A DNA stretch of 64,000 nt, taken from contig NZ_MAKX01000002.1 of assembly GCF_001693415.1 (NCBI RefSeq), positions 124,001 through 188,000 on the forward strand, read 5' to 3'. This document shows, in pieces, positions 17,872 to 27,846 of this stretch (its first letter is position 1; every line of letters begins with the position of its first letter). The notes below the pieces were generated by a model, which searched no databases, was not told the DNA's origin, and was given only the letters and a program-made list of their open reading frames with translations. The position numbers and the translations under genes are program-made. Source of the DNA: Tenacibaculum soleae (GTDB lineage: Bacteria > Bacteroidota > Bacteroidia > Flavobacteriales > Flavobacteriaceae).

Positions 17872-18500
17872 TTTTAAAATATGAACTCCCCTATTCCTGA
17901 TTAACATGGTCAATTTTTTAGCACTTTCTCTAAGGCATAAAATACTGATTTCATAACCACATCAAGCGCGTTAGTAACGAGAGTTTATTTTTGATGTATT
18001 TTTTAATTTTTCTATTTAGGTTTTCTTATAAGTTTGGTAATGTAAATGATTATTCTAATTTCAATAAGAAAGATGAAAACACGGTGAGTGCAACCTAATT
18101 GTTTTTCAACTTTTAATGACGTAAGAATACTTGGCTATCATTTAATCTTTGAAACCTTTTAAAACTGATTTGGGTACCTATTTTATTGATCAAATATATA
18201 TTTTTTACATGTTAATAGTAAGCTTCTTTTACCAATCCAAACTACATAACAACAAAGGTTTCTTATTTAACATACAGTATTGATTCGTTTAGTGAAAGTT
18301 AAGTAAAATTGTTTTATTGTATCAGTAACCCTATTAAATTGTCGATTGCTGTAATTATTACCAAGTTTAGTGTCTTTACTTTTATAGTTATTTTCGTGAT
18401 TTAAATGAGTATCTAACTCATTTTCTAATAACTTTTTAATATCTTGTTTATGTAGCTTTTCTAAAAAAAAGGTTAACTCAAGTACATTCGTAATTTATTT
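17860..18500 (-). pseudogene. Degenerate IS256-family (mutator-type) transposase remnant
   Basis: This fills the long gap between 17603 and 18633. On the minus strand, 18480 to 18267 reads ...LEKLHKQDIKKLLENELDTH, then LNHENNYKSKD and LGNNYSNRQFNRVTDTI. This resembles the IS256 N-terminal pattern (LL..ELD.HLGYE....K....GN.RNG). Near 17945-17870 another frame gives AKKLTMLIRNRG, resembling the family C-terminus KKWTMPI.NWG. A fragment ALDVVMKSVF nearby may correspond to the TTNA(L/V)E region. Stops and frame changes interrupt it, and at about 0.6 kb most of the middle, including catalytic acidic residues, is missing. No terminal inverted repeats were identified. Confidence 0.55.
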
Positions 18501-18569
18501 TAAAAAGGTCTTCATTTAATAATTATTTTAGTTTTGACCCATGTAATATTTAAAATTAATGAATAAAAA

Positions 18570-18598
18570 AACCTCAGATTATAATTTAATCTGAGGTT
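18570..18598 (-). terminator. Terminator of the DUF349 gene
   Basis: AACCTCAGATTA / TAATCTGAGGTT, perfect 12-bp stem, 5-nt loop, followed on the minus strand by seven Ts. Confidence 0.85.
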
Positions 18599-18632
18599 CT
18601 AAAACAGTTCCTTTTAAGTAGTTATATTTTGT

Positions 18633-20477
18633 TTAGTAGTCTATTTTTTTTATATAGCTCAGTTTAGTTTTCCAAATAGTTAATTTAGTTTTAAATTCTT
18701 CTATTCCCTTTCTAACATTTAATACTAACGGATTATCATCTTTAGCATTTGAAATAAAACTTAGATTATTTTCTAATTGCTGAATATCTTTTACACATTC
18801 ATCTATCTTTTTACGGATAAAGTATTGTTCATTATCTATTTTTTTAAAATCTTCTTGCGACAAATAAGTATCAATGATGTTTTTAAACTTCATCATTTCA
18901 ATCTCATTTTTACTCATATCTAAGTTACCTAAATGTGCATCTATTGCTTTATTAAATTTTTCATCTAAATGACGAGCATTTCTTGGCAAAGCACCTAAAT
19001 CTCTCCATTTTAAAATATTTTCTTTTATCGTATCTAATGTTAAGTTTTCAGAAGATTTAATTTCTTCTATGTAAACTTTTTTTGCTTCTACAATGGCTAG
19101 TTGCTCTTTATTTTGCTCATTTTTTTGAGCATGAAACCTATCAAAATAATAATTACAAGCATTTTTGAATCGTTTCCAAATATCATCTGAAAATTTTCTT
19201 GGTACATGGCCAATTTTTTTCCAGTCTGATTGAATGCGTTTCATAGTATTTGTTGCTTCAATCCAATCTTCACTATCTTTAATACTTTCAGCTAATTCTA
19301 TTAATGCTATTTTATTTTTTAAATTTTCATTTTGAATATTTTTCTCTGCTTTATAAAAAACATTTTTAGCACTATTAAACTTTTTTGTTGCTTCTTTAAA
19401 TTTTTGCCAAACTGCTTCGCTTTTATTGTACGGCAATTTTCCTATATCAAAATATTTTTTTCTTAATTTTTCAATTTCGACAATACTCTTTTGCCAATCA
19501 CTATGTGATTTATTATTAGAAGTATCAAATACATTAATTTGATTTACTACCTCTAATTTTGCGTCAATCATTTCTTGATATTTAGATTTTAATTCTCTAA
19601 AATATTGATGACGTTTATCATGTATTTTTTTTGTTGCCTCACTAAACTTATTCCAAACATCTTCTCTATGTTCTTTACCTACTGGGCCTATTTCTTCTTT
19701 CCACAATCTATGTAAGTCTTGTAAATCTTTAAATGCTACATTTACATCTACTACATCATTCAAAGCTTCTGCTCGTGAAATTAACTTTAGTTTTTCTTCT
19801 AAATTATGTTTAAAATCTAACTCTCTAAAATCTTTATTTAAATGCAATAGGTCATAAAAACGCTCAACGTGATGATGATATATTTTCCAAGTATCGTTAT
19901 ATTTTGTTTTTGGAACTGGCCCAATTGTTTTCCATTTTTTTTGAATCTCTTGAAAATCATTATACATTGTTTTTGCATCTGCATTAACAATTAGTGCTTT
20001 TAACTCTTCAATTAAGCTATTTCTCTTGTCAAGATTTTCCTTTAACTGTTTTTCTAACTGTGAATAATAAGCGTCTCTTTTAACCTTATATTCTCCTAAT
20101 AATTTATTATATTCTGATTTTACTGGGCTTGAAAACTGAAAATCTATAGAGTTTCCTCCTTCTGCTAAAAAAGCTTCCTTTTTTTCAGATAATAAGACAC
20201 CAAATTTTGTATTAAAAGCATTTTTAAGTGCATCAACATTGGTTTTTAATTGTTGAACTTGATAATTATTCAATAACTTTTTTAATTCTTCAACCAACAA
20301 CTCTAACTCCATTGCAGCATAATCTAACATTGGTATTGTGTGCTTCTCCTCTGCTTTTTCAGCTTCGTTTGCTACTTCGTTCTCTACTTCATTTACTGCA
20401 TCATTAGTTTGTTCTTTAATGACTGAATTTTTTTGAACTGTTGGTTCTTGTATTATTTCCTCGTTATTTTCTAACAT
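18633..20477 (-). CDS. DUF349 domain-containing protein
   Basis: The 614-residue, highly charged helical cytoplasmic protein is made of repeated DUF349 units of about 70-80 residues. Recurrent motifs are W(K)xIGPVPKxxxxxxWxxF and FxxAxxxF: KKWKTIGPVPKTKYND near 190, LWKEEIGPVGKEHREDVWNKF near 265, YFDIGKLPYNKSEAVWQKF near 350 and DWKKIGHVPRKFSDDIWKRF near 430 (each shown in part). The acidic N-terminal 50 residues are low complexity. DUF349 proteins are common in Bacteroidota and their role is not established. The gene is monocistronic and ends in a strong terminator. Confidence 0.88.
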   Translation of the reverse strand: MLENNEEIIQEPTVQKNSVIKEQTNDAVNEVENEVANEAEKAEEKHTIPMLDYAAMELELLVEELKKLLNNYQVQQLKTNVDALKNAFNTKFGVLLSEKKEAFLAEGGNSIDFQFSSPVKSEYNKLLGEYKVKRDAYYSQLEKQLKENLDKRNSLIEELKALIVNADAKTMYNDFQEIQKKWKTIGPVPKTKYNDTWKIYHHHVERFYDLLHLNKDFRELDFKHNLEEKLKLISRAEALNDVVDVNVAFKDLQDLHRLWKEEIGPVGKEHREDVWNKFSEATKKIHDKRHQYFRELKSKYQEMIDAKLEVVNQINVFDTSNNKSHSDWQKSIVEIEKLRKKYFDIGKLPYNKSEAVWQKFKEATKKFNSAKNVFYKAEKNIQNENLKNKIALIELAESIKDSEDWIEATNTMKRIQSDWKKIGHVPRKFSDDIWKRFKNACNYYFDRFHAQKNEQNKEQLAIVEAKKVYIEEIKSSENLTLDTIKENILKWRDLGALPRNARHLDEKFNKAIDAHLGNLDMSKNEIEMMKFKNIIDTYLSQEDFKKIDNEQYFIRKKIDECVKDIQQLENNLSFISNAKDDNPLVLNVRKGIEEFKTKLTIWKTKLSYIKKIDY

Positions 20478-20555
20478 ATCTACAATGTTTGGGTTCCTTT
20501 TAGATTTATTTTATAAATATACGGATTCTTATAGAATACCAAATTTTATTTTAAA

Positions 20556-21320
20556 CTAGTTATCACTATTCCATATCTTCCAAGCTTTTTCGGCTTGTTG
20601 CTCTAGCATTTCTAATCCATTCTTTACTACTGCTCCTTTTTCTTTTCCTTTTTTTAAAAACATCGTTTCAGTTGGATTATATATTAAATCAAATAATAAA
20701 TGCTTACTTGTTATAAATTCATAAGGAATACTTGGAAATTCTTTAATATTAGGATGTGTACCTAAAGGAGTACAGTTAATTATTAAATAATTAGACTGAA
20801 TAGTTTTACTAATTACATCTTGATAAGAAATTTCTTTCTTCCCCTTAGGATTCCTTGATACAAATTTATATTTTATATTTTGTTTTTTTAACACATAAGC
20901 TATAGCTTTTGAAGCACCTCCTGTTCCTAAAATTAATGCTTTTGTATGATGTGCTTTTAATAAAGGTTTTAATGATTTTTTAAAGCCATATACATCTGTA
21001 TTAAACCCTTTTAGTTTTCCTTTTTTTGAAATTTTCACTGTGTTTACAGCTCCTATTTTTTGTGCTTTTTTATCTATTTTATCTAAAAAATTAAAAACTT
21101 CTAATTTATACGGAATCGTAACATTCATTCCTTTTAAAGTACCTTTGTATTCTTTTATTTTTTCAGGAAGTTGATTGATTGATTGAATATCAAAATTTAT
21201 ATATTCACTATTATCTAATTTCAATTTTTTAAACTTTTCTGTAAAATATCCCTTAGAAAATGAATATGAAATATTTTTACCAACTAAAGCGTAAATACTT
21301 TTATTTTCTTTTTTTTCCAT
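20556..21320 (-). CDS. aroE: Shikimate dehydrogenase (NADP+)
   Basis: The enzyme reduces 3-dehydroshikimate in aromatic amino acid synthesis. The 254-residue protein shows the substrate-binding ISYSFSKGYF, the catalytic lysine in MNVTIPYKLEV, GAVNTVKI, GFNTDVYGF (Asp), the nucleotide-binding LILGTGGASKAIAYVL, INCTPLGTHP and the C-terminal NGLEMLEQQAEKAWKIW. Its start lies 20 bp inside the end of the upstream DUF368 gene, which implies cotranscription. Confidence 0.94.
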   Translation of the reverse strand: MEKKENKSIYALVGKNISYSFSKGYFTEKFKKLKLDNSEYINFDIQSINQLPEKIKEYKGTLKGMNVTIPYKLEVFNFLDKIDKKAQKIGAVNTVKISKKGKLKGFNTDVYGFKKSLKPLLKAHHTKALILGTGGASKAIAYVLKKQNIKYKFVSRNPKGKKEISYQDVISKTIQSNYLIINCTPLGTHPNIKEFPSIPYEFITSKHLLFDLIYNPTETMFLKKGKEKGAVVKNGLEMLEQQAEKAWKIWNSDN

Positions 21321-22308
21321 AAAAATCGATTATTAAAATTAAGGCAATACCTAAAAGAATAAACATGATTGAAATCCATGTTTGAGTTATTGAAAAATCA
21401 GGAATAAAACGTTCGTAGTTTTCAACTATTTTATTTCCTTTTTGATCTAATAAAAAGTTTTTGTTTTTTATTTTAAATATTGTTTTTTTCCATGGCCAAA
21501 CAATACCTAAAGAGCCGGTGATAAATCCGATAATTATTGCTGTTACAATTTGGTTCCATTTTTTTAAAACATATCCTAATATATGAGACATAGATACCAA
21601 TCCAAAAGCTGATCCTGCTGTAAAAACAGTTATAATTTTTAGATATTTAATTTTTGTTTGATCTTTTAAAACTTCAAAATTACCAGATAAAACATTTACT
21701 AAAACCCCTCCTAAAACATTTACACTATCAACTAATAATAATACATAATTACCTAATAATATTAAAATAAATGAGCCTGATAAACCTGGTAAAGTCATTC
21801 CTGAAACACCAATAATTCCACAAATAAACACAAACCAAAGATTGTCATTTTCTTTTGCAGGAGTCATAAAACTAATAAATATTCCGATTGAAATACCGAT
21901 AATTAATGAAATAACGTTTTTAAGTTTCCAGTCATTAAAATCTTTTGAAATGTAATAAATAGATCCTATTATCATTCCGAAAAACCATGACCAAACATAG
22001 CCTTCATAATTTTTTAGAAAGTAATCTAAAATTAAAGAAATACTAAAATAACTAAACATACTCCCAAGCATCACCAATGCCAAAAATTGCAAGTTCGTAT
22101 ATTGTACAAAGCTTTTAAACCTACCTCTTAGCAAAAGCATAAAGGCTTTACCATTTATTTTTTGAAAAGAATAAATAAGCTCATTATAAAACCCCATTAC
22201 AAAAGCAACCATACCGCCTGAAACCCCAGGAACTTTGTTTGCTCCTCCCATAATTAATCCTTTAAAAAAAAGACTAGTTTTTTCAGATAAAGTACGTTTG
22301 ATATACAT
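21301..22308 (-). CDS. DUF368 membrane protein, copy 1 (PopT-like polyprenyl-phosphate transporter)
   Basis: The 335-residue multi-pass protein, with about 8-9 hydrophobic helices, carries the family signatures GLIMGGANKVPGVSGGMVAF (residues about 18-38) and the internal repeat GVSGMTLPGLSGSFILILLG. DUF368 proteins have been linked to recycling undecaprenyl phosphate across the inner membrane. Its N-terminal signature has N-K where copy 2 has D-V. It lies between a second DUF368 gene (25 bp upstream) and aroE, which it overlaps. Confidence 0.88.
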   Translation of the reverse strand: MYIKRTLSEKTSLFFKGLIMGGANKVPGVSGGMVAFVMGFYNELIYSFQKINGKAFMLLLRGRFKSFVQYTNLQFLALVMLGSMFSYFSISLILDYFLKNYEGYVWSWFFGMIIGSIYYISKDFNDWKLKNVISLIIGISIGIFISFMTPAKENDNLWFVFICGIIGVSGMTLPGLSGSFILILLGNYVLLLVDSVNVLGGVLVNVLSGNFEVLKDQTKIKYLKIITVFTAGSAFGLVSMSHILGYVLKKWNQIVTAIIIGFITGSLGIVWPWKKTIFKIKNKNFLLDQKGNKIVENYERFIPDFSITQTWISIMFILLGIALILIIDFYGKKRK

Positions 22309-22333
22309 CTTTATTTATTAGATAACTAAAATA

Positions 22334-23257
22334 TTATTGCTGCTTTACTGCAATTTTTTCGAGTATTAAAATTAATACGAATCCTAAAATTATTAGTGCA
22401 GATGCATAAATTATTTGCGAGTCTCCTTCATAAGAAAAAGGAGAAATAGAAAGTTCGTTAAAGGGTACTTTTTCGCCGTGAGAATTTGTTCTAAAAGTTA
22501 GTACTTTTTTCCATGGCCATATTTTATTTAAAGAACCAATTATAAAACCTGTTAAAACCGCTAATGTGTAATTTTTATAGTTTTTAAATAAGTACTTTAA
22601 AATTCTAGAAAAAGACAATAATCCAATAATAGCTCCTGCTCCTATAGCTGCTATAGTTGTAATATTTCGATTATTTACTGCTTCTAAAACGGGTTTGTAA
22701 GCCCCTAAAAGCACTAATATAAAAGAACCTGAAATACCTGGTAAAATCATCGCACAAATTGCTATTGCACCTGCAAAAAACATAAAAAGTGTTGAGGAAT
22801 TTTCAGATATCATAGGATTTAAAGTGGTAATATAGTATGCTAATACAGCTCCTAAAATAGCTAACACAACCGTTATTATATTCCATTTTGTAATTTGTTT
22901 AGCTATATATATTATACTTGCTAAAACTAATCCAAAGAAAAAAGACCATAATAAAATTGGATGGCTTATTAACATCCAAGAAATTACTTTTGCTAAAGAT
23001 ATAATACTGATAAAAACACCAACAAAAAGAGATGCTAAGAAGTTACCATTTAACTGTTGCCAAGCTGCTTTTATTCCTTCTTTTTTTAATGTTTTAAAAA
23101 GTTTTAAATTAATATTACTAATTGAGTTTAGTAACTCTTCATAAATTCCTGAAATAAAAGCAATAGTTCCTCCTGAAACCCCAGGAACAACATCTGCAGC
23201 TCCCATTGCCATTCCTTTTAATATTATTACAAGGTAATCTTTACTTGTTCTGTTCAT
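22334..23257 (-). CDS. DUF368 membrane protein, copy 2 (PopT-like)
   Basis: The 307-residue multi-pass inner-membrane protein has the signatures GMAMGAADVVPGVSGGTIAF and AICAMILPGISGSFILVLLG. These inverted-repeat helices are expected to form the polyprenyl-phosphate pathway. It is paralogous to the neighbouring gene and has similar length and helix order, including a shared IIGSL(N/G)xxWPWKK loop near the C-terminus. It is 9 bp downstream of tamB. The pair probably arose by duplication. Confidence 0.88.
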   Translation of the reverse strand: MNRTSKDYLVIILKGMAMGAADVVPGVSGGTIAFISGIYEELLNSISNINLKLFKTLKKEGIKAAWQQLNGNFLASLFVGVFISIISLAKVISWMLISHPILLWSFFFGLVLASIIYIAKQITKWNIITVVLAILGAVLAYYITTLNPMISENSSTLFMFFAGAIAICAMILPGISGSFILVLLGAYKPVLEAVNNRNITTIAAIGAGAIIGLLSFSRILKYLFKNYKNYTLAVLTGFIIGSLNKIWPWKKVLTFRTNSHGEKVPFNELSISPFSYEGDSQIIYASALIILGFVLILILEKIAVKQQ

Positions 23258-23266
23258 ATAAATTGA

Positions 23267-26200
23267 TTAATCTTTTTTCTTTGCTGGTTTAAATTTAATT
23301 AACTTATTTTTTTTAAGTTGTAATGTGTCTATTTTTATTGATTTCTTTTTTTTCTTTAATCCTAATTTTTTACCTAAATCTGATAAGTTATTAAAATTAA
23401 CCTGATATGAAAGACCAATACCTTGTGTATAACCTTCTTCTTCTGTAGAGTATTGCACTTCGTTTTGTCTATTAAAAACAGTACCTCTTAAACTACCTTC
23501 TTCATTTAATAACACCTCTACTTTTACTTCGCCAACTACACTTGTTTGGGTATTTGCTCCAACAGGAACACCTACTTTACCATTTACTAAAACGCGATCA
23601 CTTAATTGTGTTGTAATAGATACATCAACCTGATCATCTGATCTTAAATCATTTACATTACCTCTATCTCCTTGCGTATAACCTAATCCTAATTGAAACT
23701 TATTATCTTTATTATTTAACATATCTGTTAAAATACTTGATGCTATTTCTGAGGCAGTTCCTGTTAAACCAGAAGCTGCGCTATTACCTATTGCATCTTC
23801 ATTATAAAAGGTTCCGAAAGCTAATAAAAAAGAAAAATGTTGCATTTTCGTATTTAAATCGTTTCCGTTTAATATAAACTCTAACTCAGAGGCAACTGTA
23901 GAGTTTGCGTTTGGAATTTTTATATCAAATTCTTGTTTAGAATTAAATAGACCTCCTGTTATTTTTGTGTATAAGTCTATCGGTATTTTACGGTTAGAAT
24001 TAATATTATCTAACAATTGTGCTGGATTTGCTTTGGTTTGGTAAATGGCGGTTAAATCTAATTCTGCTTCATACGGATTACCATTCCACGCTATGGTTCC
24101 TCCTTTTTGAACGGTAAAAGGTTTTGATATTCCTGCGTATTTAAAATTATATAGTCCTTTGTCTATTTCAAAATCGCCATACATTTTAAATTTACCTAGC
24201 GTATTTATATCAATTCTTAAATTACCTTCACCACTACCTTTTAATTCACTCCCAGACACTTTATCTATAACAACCTGTGCAATAGCATCTTTAGTAACTT
24301 CTAAATTAATTTTTAAATCGAGCCCCTTTATATCTTTAATACTTTTGTTTATTTTTTCCTCATTTGGTTTACCTGTTTTAAAACGGATTAATTTATAATT
24401 ATCTATCGTTTTTACATCGTTTAAAGGTATTACAAACACTGTCCCTTTATTTGTTTTTCCTTCTACAACAATATCTAAATTATTTGTAAGTCCTCTAATT
24501 TCGGCATTCCCATTTAAAAATCCAGTTCCGTAGTACGATGTTTCTTCTTTCTCTTTTGTATCTAATACTAATAAATTATCAGTATCTATATCTAATTTTA
24601 AAAACCAATCTTTAAAGTTTTGGTGTGCAATATAACCTGATAAAGTTCCTTGAGTTTGATGCTTTGTATCCTCTAATAAAACGTTATCTAATTTAAATTG
24701 CTGCTCTTCTAAAACAATACTTGTGTTTCCTTTTAAATCAAAATCAATATTTAAATACGGAAATGTTAAACCAGCTTCTTCAAAATTTAAAACCCCTTGA
24801 AAATCAGGATTATTTAAATATCCTTTTGCTGTAAAATCTCCTGTTACTTTTCCTCTAAGTTTATCTAAAACTTCTTCTCCTAAAGGACTAAAAGCAGCTA
24901 TTTCATATTCTTTTAAAGAAACATTTAAATCAATTGTTGGCTTTTCTTTTGATAAATCTACCCCTCCTATTGCTGAAATATTTTTTGCCTTTTCACTTAT
25001 TAAAGAAAGGTTTACTTTATATTTTTCATATGAATTATCACCTGTTACGTTTAATGCCAAGTCTCCTTGAGATGAATCATTTATATGAAAATTTTCTATC
25101 AGCAGATTTCCTTTGGGCGTTAATTTTTTATTTTCTTGTTTAAAATCAACACTACCACTTAGGTCTCCTGTTAATTTCAAATTATCTATTATAGGTAAAA
25201 AACTACCTAATTTTACCTTATTAAAATCAGCTTTTAAGTCTTTGTAAGTGGTATCTCTAACAATTCCTTTAAATTGAATTTTTTGCTGTCCAGATTCGAG
25301 TGTAAATGGACTTATTAAAAAATTATTTTCTTTTAAATCAAAAGTTACTTTATGTTCTTTGTTTTCTTTATTGTTAACAACCCAATCATACCCTTTATAG
25401 TTAAAGGTTGATTTTTGTAAGCCTACAACTGATTTTTGCAACTCATTAATTGTATAATAAAAATCTACATTAAAACTTTCTGTATAATCTATACCTCCTT
25501 TAAAAACAGATTTAAAATATAAGGTATCATTTTGTGTTCTATTTAATAAGTTTAACTTTTCTATATTGTAATATTTGGTATTAATTTTACCTGCGGTTAA
25601 ATGGGTATTGTATAATGGATTTTTATTATCTAATCTTAATATTACGTCTTCTATTTCGTTTTTGTATGCATTTATTTGAGGCGATGTAAATGTTAGTTTT
25701 AAAGCATTTTTATCAGAATTAATTTTCCCTTTTAATCTTGTATTTTTACCAATGGATATATTGGGTAAAAACACATCAATAATTTGATTGTAAATTGTAA
25801 AATCAAAATCTAAAAATTGATTTGGAGTTACTTTGTTCGGTACATAATTTGTATAAACACTTCCTAAAGCATTTTGAGTTATTGGCATTAACTCTTCAAA
25901 TGAAAACTTTCCTTTTAGCTCACCTTTAACAATATCTTCTGAGTTAACAGCTATGGTTTTAATACTATCTTTTACGGATGAATTTATTTCAAAAATTTTA
26001 AAAGGATATTGTGTTTTTTGATTTGTATACACTACATTTTTAAATATTGCTTTACCTATAATATCATCAAAAGTATTTCCTGAGATATTTAATTTGATTT
26101 TCCCTTTTAATTTTGCAATACTATCACGTGTAAATAAGTTTGTTTTTTTTAAATCAATTTTATCAATATTCGCTACAAAATCAAATTTATTTATTGCTGA

Positions 26201-27727
26201 TGAAAAATCTGCTAATCCTTCAAAATTCATTTTAAAGTTAATGTCTCTTGCATCTAATAATCCATCAAATTTTTTATTTTGAAATTGACCATTAACGTTT
26301 AAATTTTTATATTCATAATTATTAAAACTAAGACTACTTACCTTTCCAATAATAATAGTATTTATATTGTCTACATTAAACCCTCTACCATTTACATCAG
26401 CTTTTAGCGATATTTGGCCAAGTATAGGATCGTTAGTAAAAACTCCTAAATCAAATTTATCAAACTCTACTTCACCCACATAAGCTGCTTCATCAATATT
26501 ATCTATTTCTGTTAATTGTAAGTCAGATATTATAGTACCAATTTCTGATTTTACAGAAAGTGTTGCATTCATTTGTTCAGGAGTAATCCTAACAATTCCG
26601 TTAAGAGAAAAGTTTCCTAATCGCTGAAACTCTGATGGTAATGACTTACCCAATAAATTAGGAAGTACGTTTTTTAATTGAAAATAATTTGCCGTTACAT
26701 TATCAAATTCAGCGTCAAAAACAAAACCTCTACTTGTTTTTATAGCATTAACAAACCCCATATTTCCAATTACTTTCATTCCATTTTTAGAATGAAGTTT
26801 AACATTATTGGCGCTAAAGTTATTTAATACACCTTCCATGACTCCTGTAAAATACAAAATATCATTTCCGTTTAACTCATTATATAATTTATTTAAATCT
26901 TTAATTGCAAGAGCACTTTTTGATAATTGTGCTTTAAAGTTTACCTTATCATTAAAATTAACGAAATCTTTACGGTTGTATGTTAATTTTATATCTCCTT
27001 GTAATTTTGAGGCATTGTTGGTTTCTAATAGTGTATTTTTAAAATCCATGTATTTTTTAGTATACATAAAATCTGTAGAAAAATTAACTACCTTAATACC
27101 TCTATTTTCAGTAAAATTCATTTCTCTCATTTTAAGAGAAACATTAGGTCCTACAATTGAAAAGTTTAATAAATTACCACTTGCATTATAAGCTGCAAAT
27201 TTTAATGGCTTTTTATCGTTTTCATCAAGTAATTTAAAAGTTAAATTTTCAATAGCAATTTTATCGCTTCCTAAAACAAAAGGAGTTGCCAAACTATCTC
27301 GTGGTTTACCATCTTCAAAGCTATCTAAAAAAACAGCCATGTTATCATTTTTTTCTCCTTTATAGGTTCTCATATTAAAATAAGCGCCTTTTAAAGAAGC
27401 TTCGCCTAAATCAACGCGATTTTCTAATACTTTTTTGGCATTTAGTAGTGAAGTGCTTAAATTTTGAACAAAAATAAGGGTATCTTTATGATGGTCTCTT
27501 ATTTCAATTTCTTTTAACTGAACGCTTCCTAACCACGATAAATCAATTCTTTTTACAACAATATTAGTATTAAACTCTTTATTAACCCAATTTGTTGCTT
27601 CTTTTGCTAACTTACTTTGTACATAAGGTAATGATAGTAAAATAATAAGCAAGATTATAAAAAGCAACACGTACTTTAAGAATCTCCATAGTATTTTACC
27701 TAATTTTTTAATAATAGTACCTTTCAT
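23267..27727 (-). CDS. tamB: TamB-like translocation/assembly module protein (DUF490)
   Basis: The 1486-residue protein has one N-terminal membrane helix (about 12-32), a long body of beta repeats typical of AsmA/TamB bridge proteins, and the C-terminal DUF490 domain. The latter includes GEGNLRIDINTLGKFKMYGD, YNFKYAGISKPFTVQKGGTI and WNGNPYEAELDLTAIY, then NLNTKMQHFSFLL-like sequence and SDRVLVNGKVGVPVG. It is thought to span the periplasm and move lipids or help outer-membrane protein insertion. It is the first gene of the tamB-DUF368-DUF368-aroE unit, divergent from tsaD. No tamA gene is visible here. Confidence 0.9.
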   Translation of the reverse strand: MKGTIIKKLGKILWRFLKYVLLFIILLIILLSLPYVQSKLAKEATNWVNKEFNTNIVVKRIDLSWLGSVQLKEIEIRDHHKDTLIFVQNLSTSLLNAKKVLENRVDLGEASLKGAYFNMRTYKGEKNDNMAVFLDSFEDGKPRDSLATPFVLGSDKIAIENLTFKLLDENDKKPLKFAAYNASGNLLNFSIVGPNVSLKMREMNFTENRGIKVVNFSTDFMYTKKYMDFKNTLLETNNASKLQGDIKLTYNRKDFVNFNDKVNFKAQLSKSALAIKDLNKLYNELNGNDILYFTGVMEGVLNNFSANNVKLHSKNGMKVIGNMGFVNAIKTSRGFVFDAEFDNVTANYFQLKNVLPNLLGKSLPSEFQRLGNFSLNGIVRITPEQMNATLSVKSEIGTIISDLQLTEIDNIDEAAYVGEVEFDKFDLGVFTNDPILGQISLKADVNGRGFNVDNINTIIIGKVSSLSFNNYEYKNLNVNGQFQNKKFDGLLDARDINFKMNFEGLADFSSAINKFDFVANIDKIDLKKTNLFTRDSIAKLKGKIKLNISGNTFDDIIGKAIFKNVVYTNQKTQYPFKIFEINSSVKDSIKTIAVNSEDIVKGELKGKFSFEELMPITQNALGSVYTNYVPNKVTPNQFLDFDFTIYNQIIDVFLPNISIGKNTRLKGKINSDKNALKLTFTSPQINAYKNEIEDVILRLDNKNPLYNTHLTAGKINTKYYNIEKLNLLNRTQNDTLYFKSVFKGGIDYTESFNVDFYYTINELQKSVVGLQKSTFNYKGYDWVVNNKENKEHKVTFDLKENNFLISPFTLESGQQKIQFKGIVRDTTYKDLKADFNKVKLGSFLPIIDNLKLTGDLSGSVDFKQENKKLTPKGNLLIENFHINDSSQGDLALNVTGDNSYEKYKVNLSLISEKAKNISAIGGVDLSKEKPTIDLNVSLKEYEIAAFSPLGEEVLDKLRGKVTGDFTAKGYLNNPDFQGVLNFEEAGLTFPYLNIDFDLKGNTSIVLEEQQFKLDNVLLEDTKHQTQGTLSGYIAHQNFKDWFLKLDIDTDNLLVLDTKEKEETSYYGTGFLNGNAEIRGLTNNLDIVVEGKTNKGTVFVIPLNDVKTIDNYKLIRFKTGKPNEEKINKSIKDIKGLDLKINLEVTKDAIAQVVIDKVSGSELKGSGEGNLRIDINTLGKFKMYGDFEIDKGLYNFKYAGISKPFTVQKGGTIAWNGNPYEAELDLTAIYQTKANPAQLLDNINSNRKIPIDLYTKITGGLFNSKQEFDIKIPNANSTVASELEFILNGNDLNTKMQHFSFLLAFGTFYNEDAIGNSAASGLTGTASEIASSILTDMLNNKDNKFQLGLGYTQGDRGNVNDLRSDDQVDVSITTQLSDRVLVNGKVGVPVGANTQTSVVGEVKVEVLLNEEGSLRGTVFNRQNEVQYSTEEEGYTQGIGLSYQVNFNNLSDLGKKLGLKKKKKSIKIDTLQLKKNKLIKFKPAKKKD

Positions 27728-27738
27728 AAAATGACCAA

Positions 27739-27746
27739 CAAATGTA
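27739..27746 (-). promoter_or_regulatory. -7 promoter box of tamB operon
   Basis: Minus-strand TACATTTG, 11 bp before the tamB start, giving a leader of only a few bases. Confidence 0.5.
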
Positions 27747-27819
27747 ATCAGCTAACTGCAAAAATGCTGCCTTATTTTAAAGAAATATTAATTTTAACGA
27801 AATTCTAACGCAATATCGA

Positions 27820-27827
27820 TATTTTTG
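27820..27827 (+). promoter_or_regulatory. -7 promoter box of tsaD
   Basis: TATTTTTG, 19 bp before the TTG start of tsaD, divergent from the tamB box about 75 bp away. Confidence 0.55.
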
Positions 27828-27846
27828 CATTTTAATACAAAAAACA

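Noticed and set aside
24159..27191. Plus-strand ORFs within the tamB gene
   Set aside because: Antisense shadows of a long, well-supported coding sequence, with low-complexity translations.
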